64,000 bases of DNA from Achromobacter pulmonis (GTDB lineage: Bacteria; Pseudomonadota; Gammaproteobacteria; Burkholderiales; Burkholderiaceae_B): contig NZ_POQS01000004.1 in the NCBI RefSeq assembly GCF_002885955.2, positions 469,199 through 533,198 on the forward strand, given 5' to 3'. The notes under the pieces are model-generated. The model saw only the letters and a program-made list of their open reading frames with translations. It was not told the DNA's origin and ran no database searches. The translations under genes and the position numbers were made by a program. This document shows positions 16,854 to 23,900 of the stretch, in pieces. Numbering within the stretch: position 1 is the stretch's first letter; each line of letters opens with the position of its first letter.

Positions 16854-16870
16854 CTTTAGTCTCGCTTAAT
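16854..16870 (+). promoter_or_regulatory. PmrA/QseB-type operator between regulator gene and dsbD
   Basis: CTTTAG-TCTCG-CTTAAT: two half-sites with a five-base spacer, one perfect and one with a two-base deviation. It lies 45 bases upstream of the dsbD start and points towards it, in the same relative orientation as the box before ccoN. A GGATAG about 20 bases downstream could serve as the -10 element. A perfect palindrome, ATGTTGCAACAT, follows at 16875-16886. Confidence 0.62.
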
Positions 16871-16914
16871 CGGGATGTTGCAACATGGCGGGATAGCGGT
16901 TGAAGGAGCGGGAT

Positions 16915-18708
16915 TTGATTCGGTTTGGGCGGCTCATTGCAGTTTTCCTGGTGTGCTGGTTCGCCATCGGTGGCGCACGGGCGGACAGCGGCTGGCTGTC
17001 ATCGTCGGAAGACGTGGAATTCCTGGAGCCGGACGAGGTCTTCAAGCTCGAGCCGGTTTATCGGGAAGGGGACTTCCTGTCGGTTCAAGGCCACATCGCG
17101 AAAGGCTACTACGTCTATCGGCAGTCGCTGAAGATCGTCGGCGGCGATGGCAGCGAAGCCGCCGTCACCCTACCTGAAGGCGTCACCCAGCACGACGAAT
17201 TTTTCGGCGAAACAGAGGTCTACACCGGAGACGCCCTGCGTCTGCGCTGGCAGGGCGCCGGCGCGCAGGCCACGCTGCACTGGCAAGGTTGTGCCGAGGC
17301 GGGCATTTGCTACCCTCCCCAGACGGTGGCGCTGAGCTTGCCGGCCGCCAGCGCCGATGCCACGGCAAAGGGCGGATCGCCGGCAGCGGCAGGCACTTCC
17401 GCCGCGCAGGACCAGAGCGCCGCCCAGCGCCTGGCGGACCTCGGACCGATTTGGGGACCCGTGCTGTTTTTTGGATTTGGCCTGCTATTGGCGTTCACGC
17501 CCTGCACGCTCCCCATGATCCCGATCGTTTCCTCTATCGTCGTAGGAAGCCAGGCGAAGTCGAGGCGCGCCTTCGCCCTGTCCCTGTCGTATGTCCTGGC
17601 GATGGCCGCAACGTACGCCGTCGTCGGCGTGGCGGCCGGGCTCGCCGGCGCCAATGTGCAGGCCACGCTGCAATCCCCCTTGCTGCTTGGGGCATTTGCC
17701 GTTTTGTTCCTCGTTCTCGCCAGTTCCTTGTTCGGCATGTTCGAACTGCGCCTGCCTTCAGCGCTGGTCAGCCGCGTCGAGTCCGCAGGCAGAAAAAGCG
17801 GCGGCGGCAGCCTGCCCGGGGCCGCAGCCCTGGGGTTCCTGTCGGCGCTGCTCGTCGGGCCTTGCATGACGGCGCCATTGGCCGGGGCGCTGCTGTACAT
17901 CGGACAGACAGGCAGCGCGCTGCAGGGGGGAATCGCCTTGTTTGCCCTGGGAATGGGCATGGGCCTGCCCCTGTTGGCGATCGCGGTGTTCGGCGCCCGC
18001 GTGCTCCCCAAGCCCGGAGCATGGATGGACCGCGTCAAAGTGGCATTCGGCTACGTCATGCTGGGAATGGCCGCGCTGATGCTGGACCGCTTCGTGCCGG
18101 CCACCATCGGTCTCGTGATCTGGGCAATTTGGGGGCTGTCCGTCACCCTCGGTCTATTGGCGTGGGCGAACGCCGTGGCGGCCCGGCACCGCCTGCTGTG
18201 GACCCTCCGGACCACGGCGGCGGTATCCGGCCTGTGGTCGATTCTCATGCTGGTCGGCGGCGCGTCCGGCGGAACCTCAACCCTTCAGCCGCTGAATCAT
18301 TTACGCGGCCTGCCGGAGAATTCCGCCGCCGGAAATTCCAGGCCAGCATACGTTGCCGCCAAGTCGGTCGCCGATGTGGACAGGCTGTTGGCCCAGGCCG
18401 GCGAGCAAGGCAAATGGACCTTGATCGACTTCTATGCCGACTGGTGCATCAGTTGCCACGTGATCGAGCGCAACGTCTTCGGCGACCCGACCGTGGCGGC
18501 CAGGCTTGGGCGCATGCAGGTCGTACGCCCGGACGTCACGCATAACGACGCAACCGACCAGGCATTGCTCAAGCATTGGAAAGTGCTGGGGCCGCCCACG
18601 CTCATTCTCATAGGGCCCGACGGCAACGAGCGTCGGGAACTGCGCATGATCGGCGAGATCGACGCGGATCGGTTCCTGGCCCACTTGGACCGGGCGGGCG
18701 CGCCATGA
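16915..18708 (+). CDS. dsbD: Thiol:disulfide interchange protein DsbD
   Basis: A 597-residue protein with the three DsbD parts. A signal peptide (about 1-23) precedes the periplasmic alpha domain with Cys126 and Cys132 in GCAEAGICYPP. The eight-helix beta domain has Cys197 in FTPCTLPMIP and Cys317 in GPCMTAPLAG. The C-terminal thioredoxin gamma domain has DWCISC (Cys511, Cys514). It carries electrons from cytoplasmic thioredoxin to periplasmic acceptors. The start is the TTG at 16915, six bases after a perfect AAGGAG; a TTG five codons earlier would place that site inside the gene. It overlaps the next gene as ATGA and would feed the TlpA-like and DsbG proteins. Confidence 0.93.
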   Translation: MIRFGRLIAVFLVCWFAIGGARADSGWLSSSEDVEFLEPDEVFKLEPVYREGDFLSVQGHIAKGYYVYRQSLKIVGGDGSEAAVTLPEGVTQHDEFFGETEVYTGDALRLRWQGAGAQATLHWQGCAEAGICYPPQTVALSLPAASADATAKGGSPAAAGTSAAQDQSAAQRLADLGPIWGPVLFFGFGLLLAFTPCTLPMIPIVSSIVVGSQAKSRRAFALSLSYVLAMAATYAVVGVAAGLAGANVQATLQSPLLLGAFAVLFLVLASSLFGMFELRLPSALVSRVESAGRKSGGGSLPGAAALGFLSALLVGPCMTAPLAGALLYIGQTGSALQGGIALFALGMGMGLPLLAIAVFGARVLPKPGAWMDRVKVAFGYVMLGMAALMLDRFVPATIGLVIWAIWGLSVTLGLLAWANAVAARHRLLWTLRTTAAVSGLWSILMLVGGASGGTSTLQPLNHLRGLPENSAAGNSRPAYVAAKSVADVDRLLAQAGEQGKWTLIDFYADWCISCHVIERNVFGDPTVAARLGRMQVVRPDVTHNDATDQALLKHWKVLGPPTLILIGPDGNERRELRMIGEIDADRFLAHLDRAGAP

Positions 18709-19529
18709 TCGGCCTGGGACCGTTTTCGATTCACCTGGTGGCGATCGCCATTGGCGCGATCGTTTCCCTGGGGGTAGCAAGCGCCCTGGCGCGCAGGCTT
18801 GCGCAGCACCCGTCCGCATCGGCAGGCTGGGCGCTGCTGGATGCGTTTTTCTGGGGGCTGCTCGCGGCGCGATTCGGATACATCGTCCGAAACTGGGAGG
18901 ACTACGCAACGACGCCCAAGGCCGTTCTGGCCGTCGGGGATGGCGGATTCACCTGGTGGGTTGGCTTGTTCGCCGCGGCGATTGCCCTGTGGTTGAAAAC
19001 CCGTTCGGCGCCCGCGCTGCGCAAGCCGGCATTTGGCGGCATGCTGGCCGGGATAGCCATCTGGCTGGCTGCGATGGGCGCGGTGGATTCGATGTATCGC
19101 TACGCCCCGCCCCTGCCCGATTCCTCGCTGATGACGATGGCAAACGAACCCATTTCTCTGAAGGCGTATACGGGCCGGCCTGTCGTTCTCAACCTGTGGG
19201 CCAGCTGGTGTCCTCCGTGCAGGCGCGAAATGCCCGTTTTCGAGATGGCGCAAAAGACCTACCCCGACATTGCCTTCGTCGCCGTCAACCAGGGCGAGTC
19301 CCAGCAACAGGTGAAAGCGTTCATCGAACATAACGGCCTGACGCTGGACCACGTCCTCTTGGACCCGTTCTCGACAATCACGCGAACCATGAGCGCCCGC
19401 GGCCTTCCCACCACCTTGTTCTTCGATCCCGAGGGAAGGATGGTGGACTCGCACGTCGGCGAACTGACATCCGCGACGCTCAGAGACAAGCTATCCCGCC
19501 ATGACTTCATTAACAGAAAGGAGGACTGA
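18705..19529 (+). CDS. Lgt-like membrane domain fused to TlpA-type thioredoxin
   Basis: A 274-residue protein in two parts. Residues 1-130 form about four helices with phrases typical of prolipoprotein diacylglyceryl transferase (LGPFSIHLVAI, AARFGYIVRNWEDY, AVGDGGFTWWVG), but the Lgt HGG histidine is replaced, so transferase activity is unlikely. Residues about 140-274 are a TlpA-like thioredoxin with WASWCPPC (Cys169, Cys172) and a cis-proline in RGLPTTLFFD, placed in the periplasm. It follows dsbD with ATGA overlap and precedes dsbG, so it is probably reduced by DsbD and acts on cytochrome or other periplasmic thiols. Confidence 0.85.
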   Translation: MIGLGPFSIHLVAIAIGAIVSLGVASALARRLAQHPSASAGWALLDAFFWGLLAARFGYIVRNWEDYATTPKAVLAVGDGGFTWWVGLFAAAIALWLKTRSAPALRKPAFGGMLAGIAIWLAAMGAVDSMYRYAPPLPDSSLMTMANEPISLKAYTGRPVVLNLWASWCPPCRREMPVFEMAQKTYPDIAFVAVNQGESQQQVKAFIEHNGLTLDHVLLDPFSTITRTMSARGLPTTLFFDPEGRMVDSHVGELTSATLRDKLSRHDFINRKED

Positions 19530-19530
19530 T

Positions 19531-20304
19531 ATGCGCACCAAGCCTTTGGCGCGTCCGCTCGTCGCCGCGGCCTGTGCCGCACTGCTGGCCGCGCCCGTCC
19601 ATGCCGGGGAACCGGCCCGGCCGCCCGTGCTCAAGGCCTTGGAAACCCAGGGACTTACCGTTATTCAGGAATTCAAAGTGGCGGACGGACTGCGCGGCTT
19701 CGCCGGCGCCATCCAGGAGCGCCCCGTCGCCATTTATGTCACCCCGGATGGCACGGCGATCGTCGGCACGCGAGTGGACGTGGAGGGCCGCCCCATTGAC
19801 GCAGCCACGCTCCAAGACCTGGTGGCCAAGCCAATGGGAAAGAAAGTCTGGTCGCAGCTGAGCGAATCCTCCTGGGTGCTGGACGGCCGCTCCGAAGCGC
19901 CGCGCATCGTCTACACGTTTTCAGACGCTAACTGCCCCTATTGCCATCAGTTCTGGGAAGCGTCGCGCCCCTGGGTTGAGGCAGGCAAAGTGCAGCTCCG
20001 GCACATACTCGTGGGGGTCATCCGCGACGACAGCCCCGCCAAGGCGGCAGCGATATTGCGGGCTCCGGACCCCTCGGCCGCCCTGCAGAAGAATGAGCAG
20101 CGCTTCGACCAGGGCGGCATCGAACCCGCCTCCGAAGTTTCTGATGACGTACTGGAAGTGCTGGCGCGCAACCAGATGCTGATGGTGTCGACGGGCTTCC
20201 GGGGAACGCCGGGAATCGTCGTACGCGAGGAGGACGGCACCGTGAAAAAGTTCAGGGGCATGCCCCAGGGCGATCAGTTGAACGAAGTACTGGGGCCTCG
20301 TTGA
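19531..20304 (+). CDS. dsbG: DsbG/DsbC-type periplasmic thiol isomerase
   Basis: A 257-residue protein with a signal peptide ending VHA (about residue 25), an N-terminal dimerisation domain, and a thioredoxin domain with FSDANCPYC (Cys135, Cys138) and the cis-proline loop GFRGTPGIVV. CPYC and the N-terminal domain fit DsbG, which reduces single sulfenylated cysteines, rather than DsbC. The ATG at 19531 follows AAAGGAGG. Third gene of the dsbD operon, one base after the stop of the TlpA fusion. It may protect the single axial cysteine of TsdA; that is inference. Confidence 0.88.
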   Translation: MRTKPLARPLVAAACAALLAAPVHAGEPARPPVLKALETQGLTVIQEFKVADGLRGFAGAIQERPVAIYVTPDGTAIVGTRVDVEGRPIDAATLQDLVAKPMGKKVWSQLSESSWVLDGRSEAPRIVYTFSDANCPYCHQFWEASRPWVEAGKVQLRHILVGVIRDDSPAKAAAILRAPDPSAALQKNEQRFDQGGIEPASEVSDDVLEVLARNQMLMVSTGFRGTPGIVVREEDGTVKKFRGMPQGDQLNEVLGPR

Positions 20305-20337
20305 CCTGCTGACAAATAGACCCATAGCGAGACCCAT

Positions 20338-20646
20338 ATGGAACCGAAACTGAAAGTCATCCTGCACGCCCCCTCGCCGGCTGCCCTTCAACGGGCACGA
20401 AACAACGCACTGAACTTGAGAAATGGCATGCCTGCCGCCGAAGTGCGCATCATCGCCAATGCGCAGGCTGTCGAAGCCGCGTTGGACGTGGCGCATGAGC
20501 GCCTGGATGCCTCGACGTGGATCTGCCCCGTCAGTCTGGAACGACTGGGCAGGGGCAACAGGGAACCACTGCAAGTCCTGGGAGGCTCGGCTGTTCTTGA
20601 GATCGCAAGAATGCAAGTGACGGGATGGGTGTACATACGCGCGTGA
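20338..20646 (+). CDS. Small DsrE-like protein
   Basis: A 102-residue cytoplasmic protein. KVILHAPSPAALQRARNNALNL followed by AEVRIIANAQAVEAALD matches the layout of DsrE/F-like proteins, in which a beta strand, a long helix and an (I/V)xxxA strand form a flavodoxin-like half. There is one cysteine (Cys63 in TWICPVSL), near where related sulfur carriers keep theirs. DsrE proteins shuttle sulfane sulfur; this family also has members of unknown role. It lies 33 bases after dsbG and ends the plus-strand operon, consistent with a sulfur function. Confidence 0.68.
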   Translation: MEPKLKVILHAPSPAALQRARNNALNLRNGMPAAEVRIIANAQAVEAALDVAHERLDASTWICPVSLERLGRGNREPLQVLGGSAVLEIARMQVTGWVYIRA

Positions 20647-20714
20647 ATGCGCCGCCATCGGCGTGGCCCGCGCGTAGTACCGTTCTTCAGGCGCCTGGAC
20701 ATCCCGAACCGCAT

Positions 20715-20792
20715 TTACCAGGGCTGCCTGGCCGTCGCCTCGCCGATGCCGGACGACGCGCCGGTGATTACGATGACTTTATCGTTGATCAT
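20715..20792 (-). pseudogene. Truncated short-chain dehydrogenase (N-terminal 25 residues)
   Basis: On the minus strand an ATG at 20792 opens a frame reading KVIVITGASSGIGEATAR, the complete Rossmann nucleotide-binding start of an SDR enzyme, then QPW and a stop. A ribosome site GGATCC is weak. The rest of the enzyme is absent from 20647-20714. It begins 30 bases after the stop of the decarboxylase-like gene and in the same direction, so it was the next gene of that operon before being cut. The break marks a likely edge of the sulfur module to the left. Confidence 0.75.
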
Positions 20793-20822
20793 GGGATCCT
20801 CTGCCTTCGTCTATTCGAACGG

Positions 20823-21626
20823 CTACTGCTTGCCGGCGGGAAGCGTTGCCAGATGCCGATCCAGCGCCTTGCTGGCGCGGCGGGCCATGTCGGCATCGAC
20901 GCGCGACGACAGCACCTGGGTGAGCTGGCGCAACTGGCCGGCCGTGATGCCGACGTTCATGCTGATGCGCATGTGCGCCTGCAACTGCGACTCGGCGCCG
21001 GGCAGCGCCGAGAGCATGCCCACGGTGGCCAGCTCACGGCTTTGCCAGTCCAGGTTGTCGCGCTCGAAGATGTCGCCGAAAAGGTGCGCGCGCAGGTACT
21101 CGTTGGCGATGGGCGCGAAGTCGAACAGCGGCCCCTGCACCGGGCCGCCAGACAGCTTGGTCTGGTTGGCCGTACCGGCGGCCAGCAGCGCATCGCCCTT
21201 GGGGATGGGTCGGCTGGGTTCTCGCCCCAGGGCATCCTGGATGCCGCGTTGCTTGCGCGCGTCCAGCACCTTCATCAGCTCGCCCAGCGCATTGAGGCTG
21301 CGAGGGAAGCCGGCATAGGCGTAGAGCTGCACCAGGATCTCTCGGGCGTCGCTCACCATCATGCCGGCGTCCAGCCCTTGGTTCAGCGCGGCAGTCAGCC
21401 TGGCCATGTCTCCCGCGGCGGCAAATGCGGCGATCGGCACGATGGCTTGCTGGTGGGCGGATAGGGTTTCAGAAGCGCTTGATGCTTTCGTTTGAGATTG
21501 GGTCATGGATTTGGCGTCCTTCTCGTTCGCTGCGTGTCCCAGCATGGCGGACAGGCTCAGCGCCACGGTCAACACACCGGCTTGAAGCCGGGTGCGGCGG
21601 GACTTAGCGGGCGTTGTATTGCTCAT
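20823..21626 (-). CDS. Carboxymuconolactone decarboxylase-family protein
   Basis: A 267-residue protein with an export-type N-terminus (two arginines, then VLTVALSLSAMLGHAA). It has two CMD-like halves: AFAAAGDMARLTAALNQGLDAGM..EILVQLYAYAGFPRSLNAL and SRELATVGMLSALPGAESQLQAHMRISMNVGITAGQL. This fold is shared by alkylhydroperoxidase-type enzymes and decarboxylases; without the CxxC pair an AhpD-type activity is unlikely. Start overlaps the end of the cupin gene by 23 bases. With the cupin and the broken SDR it forms an operon often found next to LysR regulators. Substrate unknown. Confidence 0.8.
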   Translation of the reverse strand: MSNTTPAKSRRTRLQAGVLTVALSLSAMLGHAANEKDAKSMTQSQTKASSASETLSAHQQAIVPIAAFAAAGDMARLTAALNQGLDAGMMVSDAREILVQLYAYAGFPRSLNALGELMKVLDARKQRGIQDALGREPSRPIPKGDALLAAGTANQTKLSGGPVQGPLFDFAPIANEYLRAHLFGDIFERDNLDWQSRELATVGMLSALPGAESQLQAHMRISMNVGITAGQLRQLTQVLSSRVDADMARRASKALDRHLATLPAGKQ

Positions 21627-22098
21627 CGGTCACTTTCTCCATCCAGGTCACGTTCTTGCCGTCCACGGTGCCCGTCACCGCCAGGTGCGTCATGGCGGTA
21701 TCGGGCGCGGCCCCGTGCCAGTGCTTGACGCCGGGCGGGCACCACACCACGTCGCCGGGGCGGAGGACCTGCACCGGCTTGCCCCATTCCTGCGTCAGGC
21801 CCACGCCGGCAGTCACCACCAGGCGCTGTCCCGCGGGATGCGTGTGCCAGGCGGAACGCGCGCCGGGCTCGAAGGTAACCAGCCCGCCTGAGGCGTTGAT
21901 GGTCTTGTCGGCGGGCCAGACCGGATCGATGCGCGCGCGGCCGGTGAAGTATTCGGCGGGACCGGCCATCGAGGCCTGCTCTCCCGCCCGCGTGATCTGC
22001 TGTGCGCCGGCGGGTGGATTGGCCTGCGGCCCGGCGGCCAGCGCCGCGTTGGCGTTCAGCGCTGTCGTGCACAGCGCAAGTCGGAGAACTGGGTGCAT
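21604..22098 (-). CDS. Exported cupin-domain protein
   Basis: A 164-residue protein with a signal peptide (cleavage near AALAA, residue 22) and a single cupin barrel. The metal-site histidines lie in SAWHTHPAGQRL and PPGVKHWHGA. It ends VDGKNVTWMEKVTDEQY, a tail shared with the remnant at 22126-22218. Ribosome site AAGGAA precedes the ATG at 22098. Cupins paired with CMD-family proteins are common in this bacterial group but their reaction is not established. Confidence 0.85.
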   Translation of the reverse strand: MHPVLRLALCTTALNANAALAAGPQANPPAGAQQITRAGEQASMAGPAEYFTGRARIDPVWPADKTINASGGLVTFEPGARSAWHTHPAGQRLVVTAGVGLTQEWGKPVQVLRPGDVVWCPPGVKHWHGAAPDTAMTHLAVTGTVDGKNVTWMEKVTDEQYNAR

Positions 22099-22125
22099 GG
22101 GGTTCCTTTCTTGAGGTGAAGCGGC

Positions 22126-22218
22126 TCAGCCGCGGGGCCGGCCGGCAAGATCCTGTTCATCGCTGACGTGCTCCATCCATTCGACGTTCTTGCCGTCCAG
22201 CGCCTCCTGGATGGCGAT
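22126..22218 (-). pseudogene. C-terminal remnant of a second cupin gene
   Basis: The minus strand encodes IAIQEALDGKNVEWMEHVSDEQ then a short tail and stop. This is the C-terminus of a cupin like the intact one at 21604-22098 (LDGKNVEWME against VDGKNVTWME). The barrel is missing: upstream sequence is the promoter of the LysR gene at 22304. It is evidence of a deletion or duplication in this patch. Confidence 0.7.
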
Positions 22219-22303
22219 CTGGGGTCCGTACGAAACTGTATTGTTCGGTAGATTGGTTGAGAAGACCGTAAAATTGATATACGGTGGTGCAACGGATTCA
22301 CCA

Positions 22304-23212
22304 ATGGGAAAAGAGAATCTCAACGACCTGCAAGCTTTTGTAGCCGTGGCCCGTGAACGCAGCTTCACCCGGGCGGCGGCTCAACTAGGCCTGTCACGCT
22401 CGGCGCTGAGCCACGCGATGCTTGCGCTGGAAGCCCGGCTGGGCGTGCGGCTATTGGCGCGCACCACGCGCAGTGTCTCCACCACAGAGGCCGGCGCAAG
22501 GCTGCTGGACGCCGTGGCCCCCCGCATCGACGAGATCGAACTGGAGCTGGGCTCGCTCACGGCGCTGCGCGACAAGCCGGCCGGCACGGTGCGCATCACG
22601 GCGCACGACCATGCCATCACCACTGTGCTCTGGCCGCGGCTGCTGCCGCTGTTGCAGGAGTACCCCGACATCCACGTCGAATTCAGCGTGGACTATGCGT
22701 TCACCGACATCGCGGCGCACCGCTTTGATGCAGGCGTGCGCGTGGGCAATCGGGTGGACAAGGACATGATCGCCGTTCGCCTCGCGCCGGAACTGCGCAT
22801 GGCCGTGGCCGCATCACCCGGCTATCTCGCGGGAAAGCCGCTGCCCAAGACGCCCCGCGATTTGACCGAGCACCGCTGCATCAATCTTCGGCTACCCACG
22901 CATGGGGGGTTGTATGCCTGGGACTTCGAGAAGGACGGACAGTCCATCAATGTGCGTGTGAGCGGCCAGACCACGTTCAACAACACCTTTCTGATGCTTC
23001 AGGCTGCGCTCGACGGCATGGGCTTTGCCTTCGTGCCGCTGGACACCATGCAGCCGCATATCGAGGCTGGCCGGCTGGTGCCCGTGCTGCAGGACTGGTG
23101 GCCGACTTTCCCGGGCTATCACCTGTATTACGCCAACCGCAAGCAAATCGCTCCGGCTTTGGCGCTGGTCATTGAGGCATTGCGCTGGCGCGCCAACGAA
23201 CCGGTCAAGTAA
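22304..23212 (+). CDS. LysR-family transcriptional regulator
   Basis: A 302-residue LysR protein: helix-turn-helix LNDLQAFVAVARERSFTRAAAQLGLSRSALS, then LLARTTRSVSTTEAG, and an effector domain of the CrgA/AaeR type with YPDIHVEFSVDYAFTDI. The ATG at 22304 gives the standard N-terminus. It is divergent from the cupin-CMD operon, its likely target, and converges with a second, disrupted LysR gene of the same subfamily; the two 3' ends overlap by eight bases. Confidence 0.92.
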   Translation: MGKENLNDLQAFVAVARERSFTRAAAQLGLSRSALSHAMLALEARLGVRLLARTTRSVSTTEAGARLLDAVAPRIDEIELELGSLTALRDKPAGTVRITAHDHAITTVLWPRLLPLLQEYPDIHVEFSVDYAFTDIAAHRFDAGVRVGNRVDKDMIAVRLAPELRMAVAASPGYLAGKPLPKTPRDLTEHRCINLRLPTHGGLYAWDFEKDGQSINVRVSGQTTFNNTFLMLQAALDGMGFAFVPLDTMQPHIEAGRLVPVLQDWWPTFPGYHLYYANRKQIAPALALVIEALRWRANEPVK

Positions 23213-23847
23213 TGCCATTGACCGTGCCTCGGGGCGACGGCTTGGCGTTGCTTACCCGCAGCGCATTGAGCACCAACGCGAATGCGGGCGAAGGCTGTCG
23301 CTGGCTGGGGTAGTACAGGTAGTAGCCAGGGAACTGCGGGCACCAATCCTCCAGGACTCGCACCAGACGCCCCGCTTCGATGTGGGGAGCGAACTCCTCC
23401 TCCGGGAGACTCGCGATCCCCAAGCCCGCCACCGCCGCATCCACCATACTGAGCGATGTATTGAAGATGAGCTGCCCATTCACCCTCACGCTCAGCGCCT
23501 GCCCTCGGCGCTCGAAATCCCAGGTGTAAAGACCGCCCGCCGTCTGCATGCGCATATTGATGCAGTTGTGCTTGAGCAAGTCGCGCGGCGATTTGGGGAT
23601 GGGCCGTGTTTTAAAGTACGCGGGTGACGCGGCAATCGCCATCCGCAATTTCGGCCCGATCGGCATGGCGACCATGTCCTTGTCGATCGTGTCGCCCAGG
23701 CGCACACCCGCATCGAACCGGTCCGCGACGATGTCCCGGAATCCATAGTTGATGTCGAACTCGACGTTGATGTCCGGGTACTCGAGCATCAACGGCGTGA
23801 GTTTAGGCAACAGCGTGGTGCGTAGGATGTGCTCTCCGCAGGTGATG
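23205..23847 (-). pseudogene. LysR-family regulator, C-terminal part, split by the IS element
   Basis: This is the effector-domain half of a LysR gene (YPDINVEFDINYGFRDI, DFERRGQALSVRVNGQL, ending near GTVNGIT). Its N-terminal half is at 25242-25540. Removing the insertion sequence and one copy of the 9-base duplication restores one continuous frame through GTVRITCGEHILR, so the gene was intact before insertion. It is similar in sequence to the convergent neighbour at 22304-23212. Confidence 0.92.
23839..23847. repeat. Target-site duplication, left copy
   Basis: CAGGTGATG, repeated exactly at 25242-25250 on the other side of the insertion sequence. Nine bases fits IS256-family transposition, which duplicates 8-9. 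Confidence 0.9.
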
Positions 23848-23876
23848 GAGCTTGTCAGAAATTTTGTGTGTGAGGC
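23848..23876 (+). repeat. Left terminal inverted repeat of the IS
   Basis: Begins GAGCTTGTCAG and ends TGTGTGTGAGGC. Pairs with 25213-25241 at 23 of 29 positions. The mismatches near the outer tip (positions 2, 4 and 5) are unusual for such a tidy insertion. Confidence 0.85.
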
Positions 23877-23900
23877 ATAGCATGTCGACAAGGAGCATGA

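Noticed and set aside
20647..20714. C-terminal end of the truncated SDR gene on the minus strand
   Set aside because: No frame here shows an SDR C-terminus; the sequence gives only Arg-rich translations.
22190..22303. Upstream extension of the LysR frame starting at 22190
   Set aside because: It covers the promoter and the cupin remnant; the ATG at 22304 gives the conserved LysR N-terminus.
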